A DNA stretch of 64,000 nucleotides from Haematobia irritans (lineage: Eukaryota > Arthropoda > Insecta > Diptera > Muscidae), in NCBI RefSeq assembly GCF_050003625.1, contig NC_134399.1:42424671-42488670 (forward strand). Reading direction: 5' to 3'. A program made the translations under genes and the position numbers. This document shows, piece by piece, positions 12,176 to 24,459 of this stretch (the first letter of the stretch is position 1; each line of letters begins with the position of its first letter). The notes under the pieces are model-generated. The model was not told where the DNA came from. It saw nothing but the letters and a program-made list of their open reading frames with translations, and searched no databases.

Positions 12176-12410
12176 TAGGTTAGGTTAAGTTAGGTTAAAG
12201 TGACAGCCCGATTAAGTTTCAGGCTCACTTCGACTATGCAGTCCATTGTGATTCCACATTTAACTAAAAGTAACTTTACATATGGGCACTTCTAGTTTTA
12301 TCCACTGAACCTTCTCTATTATTTTCATTTGTTGAACGAACCAGATTGTTCCAAATACATTAACAGACTGCTTAAGTTAACGTTTTCTAGGTTTGCCAGT
12401 AATCTAAAGC
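12176..12410 (-). mobile_element. 5'-truncated 3' end of the LOA-like LINE
   Basis: It matches 32005-32240, the 3' end of the LINE at 32005-36832, in the same orientation: CCTAA-type tail at 12176-12200, the shared CGGGCTGCCAC box, then the last coding bases including the zinc-knuckle tail region. Cut at 12410 where MITE M2 begins at a TA. A typical dead-on-arrival copy. Confidence 0.8.
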
Positions 12411-12412
12411 TA

Positions 12413-13022
12413 CACTGAAACAAAGCATGTCCGGTTCCAAAGATTTTGTCTTTACTTTAAAAATTTAGGTATTTATTCCGAGCCAAAGAAGCGGAGAATT
12501 AATGTAGGGATACTTTTAAGACTTTTAAATTTGGGTTTTGTGTACTTGATTCTAAGAAGCAAATTTTAATTGTTCGCTTTTTCAGCTTTTTTTCTTCATA
12601 TGCTACCAAAGTCCTTTAAAAACGAGTTAACGACAACTTTATTTTCCAAATTCAGACTCTACTTCCAGTACAAATTATTCAATGTTTCAAGTAAAAAACG
12701 TCTTTAAAAAAAAGTGTTGAAAAACATGTCCTATATTTGAATGATTTTTTTTCTTTGTAGTCAAGATGCAAAAAAAGGACAAATTTAAAGACAATTTCAT
12801 TAATTTTAAAGATTTTTTTCTGAATTATTAAAGTCAAGTTGACCTTTCCCAAAAAAAATGTTCTTTCATGTTATGATACCCATTTTTAATTCAAATTATA
12901 AGGACAATACGACTTCTTAGAAAAGTTTATCGACTTTTGGACAAGGAAAACAACTTTATATTAGAGAAATGCGTCTTCTATGCTAAGCAAAATTTGCATA
13001 CGTATTTTTAGGACATGAAATC
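12413..13022 (-). mobile_element. MITE family M, copy M2, one end lost
   Basis: It begins with CACTGAAACAAAGC after a TA at 12411-12412 and follows the M consensus in reverse. The last 30 or so bases at the right end are replaced by unrelated text after GGACATGAAATC. Confidence 0.8.
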
Positions 13023-13095
13023 ATTTATTCTAATAATACCCCTCACATTCTTAGATTTACTAATTCGGTCTTTCTAGTTTACTCACTTGTTTGTT
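13023..13095 (+). mobile_element. Remnant of a family C 3' end
   Basis: AATACCCCTCAC, TTTACTAATTCGG and TTTACTCACTTG follow the last bases of family C (compare 51440-51540), but the hairpin between them is deleted. Confidence 0.5.
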
Positions 13096-13337
13096 AATAA
13101 TAAAAAACTCCTCGAGTAGTTAGAATATTATGCCTTGATGTCGTAATGCGAACATATCACAAATGTCGCAATTGAAGTTTGTGGTTCAGTGTGTTATGGC
13201 GTTCTTTTGTCGTTCCAGCAGGCCCAGAATTCTTCTATTTTCTAATTCTAAAAATTAGATAGTTGTTGTTTTTTTTATTTTTTAATAAAGACATCAAGAC
13301 GAAATAAGAAATAAATAATCATCAAAATTACCATTTC
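13096..13337. other. Spacer, nothing recognised
   Basis: AT-rich sequence with a T-rich tract at 13265-13285; it may be untranslated sequence of the retrotransposon fragment that follows. Confidence 0.3.
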
Positions 13338-13616
13338 ATGGATACACCACCACCCAGGAACGTAAGGGTTGGTGTACATCATCTAGAGCGCGAAAATCCA
13401 GCGCTACAAAAAAAAAAAGAATTTCTAGATCAAGCAGCGTACCAGGCTGGTTTAAACAGGATTCCTGAGGATACTGTAGCTGAAGCGGTGAGAAGCTACA
13501 AGGTCAATCCAGTTATCGGAGACCGACTACCGCCCATAGCACCGGAGGAAAGAGAACTCCCACGGCAGATAGTTTTAGCCCAATTAAGATCTGGCTAGTG
13601 CTGCCGCCTCAATTCC
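13338..13616 (+). pseudogene. Non-LTR retrotransposon ORF2 C-terminal fragment
   Basis: The 86-residue frame contains PPIAPEERELPRQ and LAQLRSG, a signature I know from the region after the reverse transcriptase and just before the zinc knuckle in insect jockey/R1-group elements, where the text continues with a Cys-Arg-Leu-Asn-Ser-Tyr stretch. Here the frame meets TAG at 13596-13598, resumes as CCRLNSY, and is cut by MITE M3 at a TA (13617-13618). The reverse transcriptase is absent upstream. It is a relic unrelated to the two larger LINEs of the window. Family level is inference. Confidence 0.7.
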
Positions 13617-13618
13617 TA

Positions 13619-13783
13619 CACTGAAAAAAAATATTGTCGTGAGGCCAAAGATTTCATGTCCTTAAAATACGAATGCAAATTTTGCTTAGCATAAAAGACG
13701 CATTTTTCTGATAAAAAGTTTTTTTCTTTGTCCAAAAGTCGGTAAACTTTTCAATGAAGTCGTATTGTCCTTATAATTAAGTG
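13619..13783 (+). mobile_element. MITE family M, copy M3, left quarter only
   Basis: It starts CACTGAAAAAAAATATTG after TA at 13617-13618 and stops after ATTAAGTG, where CGTGA-type repeat text begins. Confidence 0.85.
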
Positions 13784-13875
13784 AGTAAATCATACTCACG
13801 GAAGATATTGTTTGGTAGGACTCACGCTCACGCACACTCATTAAAAGAAAATTTGTACTCACGCACGAAAACATT
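13784..13875. repeat. Fragment of the CGTGA-dense repeat
   Basis: ACTCACGCTCACGCACACTC and similar text match, inverted, the right part of the block at 10451-10828. Confidence 0.6.
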
Positions 13876-13879
13876 TTTA

Positions 13880-14782
13880 CAAATTTTTCTATAGTAATAA
13901 AATTTTGACAAAAATTTCTATAGAAATAAAGTTTTGGTAGATTATTTTTATCGATATGGACCAATTTTTGTGTGATTGGCCATCGGCTAATATAACTAAA
14001 GACCGATAAGGACCAATTTTTGCATGGCTGTTAGCGGCCATATACTAACACAATGTACCAAACCTGGGGATCGATCTATATATGGGTTATATGTAATTAT
14101 GGACCGGATGTATTTTGATCCTTCAAGAGATTCTGGAGGTCCAATCTGAGGATCGGTTTATAGGGGGCTATATATAATTTTAGAGCGATATGAACCAATT
14201 TGTGCATGGTTGTTACAGACCATATACTAACACAATGTGCCAAATTTCAAACGAATCTGATGAATTTTGCTACTTCAAGAGGCTCCGAAGGTCAAATCTG
14301 GGGTACCAAATTTCAAACGAATCTGATGAATTCTGTTCCTCCAAGAGGCTCCGAAGGTCAAATCTGGGGATCGGTTTATATGGGGGCTATACATAATTAT
14401 GGACCGATATGGACCAATTTTTGCATGGTTTTTAGAGACCATATACTAACACCAAGTACCAAATTCCAAAAGGATCGGACGATGTTTGCTCCTCCTAGAG
14501 GCTCCGGAGATCAAATCTGGGGATCGGTTTATATGGGGGCTATACGTAAAAGTGGTCCTATATGGCCATTTTCAATACCATGCGACCTACATCAATAGTA
14601 ACTACTTGTGCCAAGTTTCAAGACGATAGCTTGTTTCGTTCGGAAGTTAGCGTGATTTCAACAGACGGACATGCTAAGATCGACTCAGAATTTTATCACG
14701 ACCCAGAATATATATACTTTATGGGGTCTTAGAGCAATATTTCGATGTGTTAATATATCCGTCTCCTATGGTGGAGGGTATA
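13880..14782 (-). mobile_element. Family A element A4, 3' truncated
   Basis: The 5' end at 14782 (minus) has the TACCCTCCACCAT-type motif, though the palindrome is decayed, then the conserved block, a minimal GTCC run and four units. Some units contain internal deletions (14300). The 30-bp array is reduced to two units at 13880-13940 and the hairpin is absent. Confidence 0.8.
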
Positions 14783-14899
14783 AAAATGGGGAAATAAATT
14801 TCTTTTTTTCGTAAATTTCTTCAAAGTAATCATATTATGCACACTATTTTACATGTTTTAATTTTTACAATAAATTTAAATTACAAAATAATCTTTTAT

Positions 14900-15010
14900 T
14901 TATCTAAAATTATATTCTACGCCATGATTTGAACCCGAGTATTCTATTTTACACGTATTAACATTCGCCTTAACACACTGCACCATCTACAGAGTTAGCG
15001 CAATAGCGTC
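14900..15010 (-). repeat. tRNA-like relic T6
   Basis: On the minus strand, ATGGTGCAGTG (A-box-like, 14976-14986) and GGTTCAAATC (B-box-like, 14927-14936) are present with intervening length typical of a tRNA with a longer variable region. Stems are imperfect; a decayed SINE head or tRNA pseudogene. Confidence 0.5.
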
Positions 15011-15488
15011 TAACGATTGAAATAATCGTAATATTATGATACATCCAGTATTAAATTTTACCGCCATCTGAAAATACAATTAATTTATTATGAAGCACCC
15101 TGTATTCAATATTTTAATGATAGAATGCCACATGTACGCAACAGTAGTTTTGTATTACCAGTGCAGTGAACTCAGGCAAACTACAAAATTGTCAATGTGG
15201 TAACACTGTCATGCACATTCAAATGGAAATGTGGAATTTTTGTCTGTTTTATTTCGTAATTTTCTCAATAATCCTTGTTTGAAATGCAAAAATGTTAACA
15301 TACAAGTGAAGAGCTTGTAAAAATGTACCTAAAAACAACAATTGGTATTAAAAACTCAAAATGGCCCAAAATGCAAAATGTCGCCAAAGTATGCGGTACA
15401 TATACGAAAATTATGGAACCTGGTGCCAAAGTATGCAAATGTCGCGGAAGTATACATTAAATGTAAAAAATGGCGTCAAAGTATACGC
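15011..15488. other. Unique AT-rich sequence up to the candidate right end
   Basis: No gene seen. From 15375 onward it carries inverted copies of the GCATACTTTGGCGACA motif of the candidate insertion at 7010-15500. Confidence 0.5.
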
Positions 15489-17924
<2,436 letters not shown>

Positions 17925-19726
17925 TTTTTTTTTAAATTTGTTATTAAACTTTTATTTTTGCAACAAAAATTTATTTATTATTAATTTTATTTATTTATAA
18001 TGGATTCGAAAACCACAGTCCCTTTCGTTTATATCATGCACTGTTCAGACTTTGTCTTAAATAACATTTTGATATTTCATAGTAAAAAATTAATAATGTA
18101 GCATGTAATGCCGAAAATTTTCCATCAAAGAATTTTGTCCTGAATATAGTACAAATTGTAACCTAACCTAACCTAGTACAAATTGTAAGTACGAAAATAT
18201 GGGCAATATAAGCTTTATTCAATTTAAGTTCCTTCAATATGTTGTAATGATGTGTCATTCTATCCTAGGCGATCCAAGTTTACCCTTAATGGCTTTTGCC
18301 CATTTTGGAGTAATCCCATGTATCACAATAAGTGTTACCTAAAAGTTTTCAAATTCACCATTGTATTACTGCTCATATGGGTAACCTAATTTTGACGCAA
18401 TACATTCATGCTGTAAAGAGTAAATACATTTACATTACGATGGATTTTGTGCCACGTTCTCCTTCGATGAATTTAATCCAAAAATCGTCTGGTGAGTTCA
18501 ATAGCGGAGAGAAAATGATTTCAAACAATCGAATGAAAAACATTTTTAAATTAGTCATTGCTTTTAATGTCTTGCAGTCCTTAACTTCATTATGTCACTC
18601 TTCAAGGATTGGTCTTGCCATACCAGCTTTCCGATACAACACAAGTATGGGGGTATTGATTTTCCACCTTGTCCCTTTATGCGAATGCTCATGTGGGACA
18701 GCAAATGGAAAACTTTCCAAAAACCTCGGCAAAACTCTTTGTGACAGGCAAGTGAAGGGGGATGCCGTAAGCAAAGATACCTGTAATGCGACAACAATAC
18801 CATCATCACTTTCTCCTCATATTCGATGATAGCCGTTGTCGTAGTTTATTGTATCCGATTCTGGGCATATCTGTTATGGGTATTGCAAATAAACAGCGAA
18901 GCGATACTTTTTATTATCACGATGAGGAGTGGCAAAGGAGAGCAAGCAATTATTTTGGATACATCCCAATGGGTGTAAATTCAAAAGCATCTGCAAAACT
19001 ATACCCTTCAAAACATTGTGACAGAACTGCACGAGTGGTTCCCCCATTGCTTGGGAATGAATGAGAATACTGTCATTCATTACTGCCGCACTGTGGGCTA
19101 AAACTTAAGTTGTCAAACATAAAATTTCTCAATCTAAATTAAGATTTTCTTACAACAAATAAATCAGTTGGAGCTTAGCGAACATATTTTTGAATCTAAA
19201 AGTATACATTTCTAAAAAATATTAGGGTCGGTATCAATGTTGCCAGGAGATTTTTGAACCTTCCCCCAAAATATTATGAAAAACCCCTTAAATTGTTCTA
19301 GATTTGGAAAAAAATAAAAAAACTTTAGGTATGTAAATAAACGCAAAAAATAATTCTTTTTACCCAAACGAAATGCTAGACAAACAACTATCGTTTCCCA
19401 TTTGTTTTTCGCTCTAAAGAAGATTGTTTAGAAAAAATATATATACATTCTGTTATAAACGCTTATTCTGTTACAGGATAATTGCATAAAAACTAACTCA
19501 AAAAAAATTCTAGCTAATTGAATTTTCACTCACATCCTCTCACTTCCAATTGGTACAACACTCATGTGCTCTCGAAGAAAATTGTTTATAACAAAGGGAA
19601 ATTTCGATTGTCTGAAATTTCGTACATGAGGAAACAATTCTTCTGAGGAAAAATTGGAAACAATTCATATGAGCTATTCGGGCACCTCTTCCGGATCCAA
19701 TAAGAAACATTTCTTTGCGTTTTTGG
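17925..19726. other. Mostly unique sequence, no gene recognised
   Basis: A 165-residue frame at 18332-18829 (+) and a 92-residue frame at 18786-19064 (+) overlap in different frames. I see no known domain, and codon use is not distinctive. The region 18560-19080 is somewhat richer in GC and may be a decayed coding stretch. A CCTAACCTAACC run near 18160 resembles the LINE/SINE tail. 19350-19700 resembles the region beside the T-family elements at 48360-48600. Confidence 0.35.
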
Positions 19727-20195
19727 TTTTTATACCCACACCCTCAAAAAAATCGCTTCTTTAACATATGTTCCAAACATATTTTGCAGGAACCACATAT
19801 ATTATTGGATACTGCCGAAACACTAATATGTTTGTTTTATGTGAACATATTATATGTTTGGAAGCATTTTGAGCCCAAAAATATTATATGCTTGGAAGAA
19901 TTTTTCCCAAAGACGATTGTGCTCATTCCCTAACAAACTCGTAATTTTCACTTCCACGAAATATTTTAGTTCTTGGCACCTTTTTCTGTAATACAAATAA
20001 TGTTGAAGAAATTATTCACTTTTATAAATTTTTTAAATTTTACCTTTCGCCTGCACGGAGAATCGAACCGAGGACCATACAGTTTGTAAGCCAACACACT
20101 ATCCACTGGACTACGTAGCTGTTATAGTCACCAGTAGATAATTATCGTTATAAGTTACATTTATATAGCATAGTTTGCAGCGCCCACGAGCCCAT
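19727..20195 (-). repeat. tRNA-like dispersed element T2
   Basis: The inverted partner of 125-584: B box complement at 20059-20069, A box complement at 20103-20113, body ending CACCCTC at the left. Similarity covers the whole 460 bases. Confidence 0.75.
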
Positions 20196-20374
20196 TTAAT
20201 TTTTTATTTAAAAACGCTAACAAAAGAAGAACGTGGAGTCGAGTATAAACATACATAAATAATTTTATAATATAAACATAAATTTAGTTAGGCGTGAACA
20301 GTTTTTTACTAGCATTTATCACCATCGCTCTAAAATGCCTTTTATTTTTATACCCTCCACCATAGGATGGGGGT

Positions 20375-20382
20375 ATATTAAC
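20375..20382. repeat. 8-bp target-site duplication ATATTAAC, left copy
   Basis: Identical to 24650-24657 and directly flanking the inverted ends CAGGGATCCGGAGCGG; uninterrupted family A copies have one ATATTAAC here. Confidence 0.9.
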
Positions 20383-20390
20383 CAGGGATC

Positions 20391-20540
20391 CGGAGCGGAG
20401 CGGAGCGGAGCGTGGAGCGGAGCGGAGCAAGCCCTTTTTTTGCCGGAGCGGGAGCGGAGCGGGAGCGGCATTTCTAAAATCCGGAGCGGAGCGGGAGCGG
20501 AGCGGTTTCCAAATGAAAAACCGCTCCGCTCCGAATAAAA
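20391..20540 (+). repeat. GGAGCG array
   Basis: Repeats of GGAGC/GGAGCG, an island of high GC in AT-rich surroundings, inside the left end of the hAT-like element. A matching array lies at 24514-24625. Confidence 0.95.
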
Positions 20541-20545
20541 TATTA

Positions 20546-20864
20546 CTTGAATGAAATGTGTAACTTTGAAATTACACTGTGTAGGTAATTTCAAATTTAG
20601 CTAGTACTTAGCGTAGTGTGAGTAAACGTTTAAAATGTACGATATGTATTTTTGTACGTACGTACATTGGGGAAAACACAACGTGTTTTTTAGTAATTGT
20701 TTTCAAAAACGGCAAATGTCAAAATATATATCTAGTATGTGTTGTAAAAGTAACAACAGTACTTTCGATCAATTTCATCCCGTATTACTACAAAGATGTT
20801 TGTAATGAACGTCAAATAAATGCAATTAAACGATCTTATTTATATTTAATTTTTTAGTTTTCTA
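20546..20864. other. Likely native interior of the hAT-like element
   Basis: Unique AT-rich sequence with no recognised motif. A 79-residue frame at 20618-20857 is not convincing as a gene. Confidence 0.4.
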
Positions 20865-21517
20865 CACTGAAAAAAATATTGTCGTGAAGTCAAAGATTCC
20901 ATGTCCTTAGAATAAGAATGCAAATTTTGCTTAACATGGAAGACGCATTTCTCTAAAATAAAGTTTTTTTTCTTGTCCAAAAGGCAATAAACTTTTGAAT
21001 GAAGTTGTAATGTCCTTATAATTAAGTGATTTTACTTAAAAATGTGTATCATAAAATGAAAGATACAATTTTTGAGGTAAGTCAACATGACTTTAATAAT
21101 TAAGAAAAATTCTTTAAAATTAATAAAATTGTCTTTAAATTTGTTTCCTTTTTGCATCTTGCCTACAAAGCAAAAAATCGTTAAAAAATAAGACATGTTT
21201 TTCAACACTTTATTTTAAAGACGCTTTTTACTTGAAACATAGCATAATTTCTACTGGAAGTCGAGTCTTAATATGGAAAAAAATAACTCGTTAACTCGTT
21301 TTTAAAGGATTTTGATAACAACTGACGAAAAAAATCTAAAAAAATTAAAAATTAACATTTGCTTCCTAGAAGCAAGTACATAACCCCCAAATTTAAAAGA
21401 GAATTACGTCTTTAAAGTATCCTTACTTGTATTCTCCGCTTCTTTGGCTCGGAATTAATACCCAAACTGTTAAAGTAAAGACAAAATCTTTGGAACCGGG
21501 CATGCTTTTTTTCAGTG
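20865..21517 (+). mobile_element. MITE family M, copy M4, complete
   Basis: CACTGAAAAAAA ends, TA on both sides (20863-20864, 21518-21519), 653 bp, same subterminal motifs as M1. Confidence 0.9.
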
Positions 21518-21519
21518 TA

Positions 21520-21831
21520 AGGACATTCATATTTGCTTTACTATTGTACTATATCCTAGCATTCTCTTATTTCTGATATTAGTTCTCGAAAATTTAATTA
21601 AAATTATGGATAGTTTCAATTTTGGTTGAAAAATGTGCGCATATACATTTATTATACAATAAAGGGGAAAAAAGCGAAATTAGGTAACACTAGATCTGAG
21701 TAAGAATATTCGTAGGTATACCACGGACTGATGTCGATGGAGGTTGTTGCAAACATAAACATACACACACACATTACAAATATAACAAAACCTCTTCTCT
21801 ACGTCTGTTGCAAAACAAAAACAAGTAAGTA
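21520..21831. other. Unique sequence between M4 and B2
   Basis: AT-rich, with a short ACAC run near 21765. No gene seen; possibly hAT interior. Confidence 0.4.
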
Positions 21832-22920
21832 AAGTCTAAAGTCGGGCGGAGCCGACTATATTATACCCTGCACCACTTTGTAGATCTAAATTTTCGATAC
21901 CATATCACATCCGTCAAATGTGTTGGGTGCTATATATAAAGGTTTGTCCCAAATACATACATTTAAATATCACTCAATTTGGACAGAATTTGATAGACTT
22001 TTACAAAATCTATAGACTCAAACTTTAAGTTGGCTAATGCACTAGGGTGGAACGCAATTTTAGTAAAAAAATATGGGAAACATTTAAATCTGAAGCAATT
22101 TTAAGGAAACTTCGCTAAAGTTTATTTATGATTTATCGCTAGATATTTATGTATTAGAAGTTTAGGAAAATTAGAGTCATTTTTACAACTTTTCGACTAA
22201 GCAGTGGCGATTTAACAAGGAAAATTATGGTATTTTGACCATTTTTGTCGAAATCAGAAAAACATATATATGGGAGCTATATCTAAATCAGAACCGATTT
22301 CAATCAAACTTGGCACACATGACTATATTATCAATTGTATTCCTAGTTCAAAATTTCAACCAAATTGGGCCAAAACTCTGGCTTCTGGGGCCATATAAGT
22401 CCATATCGGGCGAAAAATATATATGGAAGCTATATCTAAATCTGAACCGATTTCAATCAAATTTGGCACACATGACTATACTACCAATTGTACTTCTTAT
22501 GCAAAATTTCAAGCTAATCGGGATAAAACTCTGGCTTCTGGGTCCATATAAGTGCATATCGAGCGAAAGATATATATGGGAGCTATATCTAAATCTGAAT
22601 CGATTTCAACCAAATTTAGCACGCATAGCTACAATGCTAAATCTACTCCCTGTGCAAAATTTCAACCAAATTGGGACAAAACTCTGGCTTGTGGGACCAT
22701 ATTAGTCCATATCGGGCGAAAGATATATATGGGAGCTATATCTAAATCTGAATTGATTTCAATAAAATTTTGCACACTTGGCTATACTACTAATTGTACT
22801 CCTTGTGCAAAATTTCAACCAAATTCGGACAAAAATCTGGCTTCTGGGGCCATATAAGTCCATATCGGGCGAAAGATATATATGGGAGCTATATCTAAAT
22901 CTGAACCGATTTCAATCAAA
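21832..22920 (-). mobile_element. Family B element B2, 5' truncated
   Basis: The 3' end at 21832 (ACTTG on minus) is followed by an AGTCGG/CCGACT hairpin and the GTGGTGCAGGGTA motif, then at least four 153-bp units (landmarks at 22271, 22424 and 22577). It ends abruptly at 22920 against an M fragment, so the GTCY-bearing 5' end is missing. Confidence 0.8.
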
Positions 22921-23160
22921 TACGAATACGAATTTTGCTTAGAATAGAAGACGTATTTCTCTGAAAAAAAGTTTTTCCTTGTCTAAAAGTCTCTAAACTT
23001 TTCAATGAAGTCTGTTTGTCCTTATAGCTAAGTGATTCGACATAAAAATGTGTATCCTAACATGAATGCAAATTTCGTTTTAATGAAGTCAAAATGGATT
23101 TAATATTTCTGAAAAAATCTTCAAAATTAATAAAATATTTCAACACATTGTTTTAAAGTC
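22921..23160 (+). mobile_element. MITE family M fragment M5
   Basis: Internal M text (AATTTTGCTTAG through TTTTAAAGTC) without either end, wedged between B2 and C1. Confidence 0.75.
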
Positions 23161-23161
23161 A

Positions 23162-24459
23162 TTATACCCTAAACCACATAGTGGTTAGGGTATAAGTTTG
23201 ATCTGTCAAAAAATGTGCCTACAAGAAATATTGATTTTAGACCCCATAAAATATATACCGATCGACTCAGAATCACCTCCTGAGTCGATCTAGCGCTTGA
23301 CGTCCGTCCGTCCATCCGTCCGTCTGTCCATGTATTTGTTGTTCACAGGATTTCGGTCGCAATTATTAACCGATTTTGATGAAATTTGGTACAGGGAGTT
23401 TTTTTGGGCACAAGGACGAACGTTATTGAATTTGGAAGAAATCGGATCAAATTTAGATATAGCTCCCATATATATGTATTGCCCGATTTCGACAAATGGG
23501 GTCACGTTGCACTTTTTTTACTAACCGATCGTCTTCAAATTTAGCACAAAATAATCTTCTGTATCACCCTTTTAGTCTGAAAATTTCATCGAAATCGGTT
23601 CAGATTTAGATATAGGTCCCATATATATGTATCGCCCGATTTTGTCAAATTAGGTCATAAAACCCTTATTTATCAACCGATCTTACTCAAAGTTAGCGAA
23701 ATGTAATCTTCTATACACTGAAAAAAATATTGTCGTGAGGTCAAAGATTTCATGTCTTTAAAATACGAATACAAATTTTGCTTAGCATAGAAGACGCATT
23801 TCTCTAAAATAAAGTTATTTTCCTTGTCCAAAAGTCGATAAACTTTTCAATGAAGTCATATTGTCCTTATAATTAAGTGATTTGACTTAAAAATGGGTAT
23901 CTTAACATGAAAGAAAAAATTTATAGGCTAAGGTCAACTTGACTTTAATAATTCAGAAAAATTATTTAAATTTAATGAAATTGTCTTTAAATTTGTTGTC
24001 TTTTTGCATCTTGACTACAAAGCAAAAAATCGTTCAAATATAGGACTTGTTTTTCAAAACTTTATTTTAAAGAAGTTTTTTACTTCAAACATAGCATAAT
24101 TTCTACTGGAAGTCGTATCCTAATTTGGAAAATAAAGTTGCCGTTAACTCGTTTTTAAAGGACTTTGATAGCATATGAAGAAAAAAAGCTGAGAAAGCGA
24201 AAAATTAAAATTTGCTTCCTAGAAGCAAGTACACAAAACCTAAATTTAAAAGAGAATTGTGTCTTAAAAGTATCCTTACTTATATTCTGCGCTTCTTTGG
24301 CTCGGAATCAATACCAAATTTTTTAAATTAAAGACAAAATCTTTGGAACCGAGTATGCTTTTTTTTCAGTGTAGCACTAACTATATGTGCAAAAAATCAT
24401 CGAAATCGGTTCAGATTTAGCTATAGCTCCCATATAAGTACCGCCCGATTTTTCTAAAT
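23162..24459 (+). mobile_element. Family C element C1, 3' truncated, holding M6
   Basis: The 5' end is TATACCCTAAACCAC with its palindrome to GTGGTTAGGGTA, then GATCGACTCAGAATCACCTC and a (GTCC)n run near 23300-23325, then two to three units. MITE M6 is inserted at 23716. Text resumes for about 85 bases and stops near 24459. Confidence 0.8.
23716..24371 (+). mobile_element. MITE family M, copy M6, nested in C1
   Basis: Complete 656-bp copy. Family C normally reads CTTCTATAGCACTAAC here; the copy sits exactly at TA and duplicates it (23714-23715, 24372-24373), a direct demonstration of the TA target. Confidence 0.92.

Noticed and set aside
12176..12200. CCTAA repeats as telomeric DNA
   Set aside because: They are short and sit at the ends of the LINE and SINE tails, where they belong to the retroposon 3' ends; higher flies also do not use simple telomerase repeats.
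18332..18829. The 165-residue frame as a real gene
   Set aside because: No recognisable domain, overlapped by frames of similar length, and no supporting signals.
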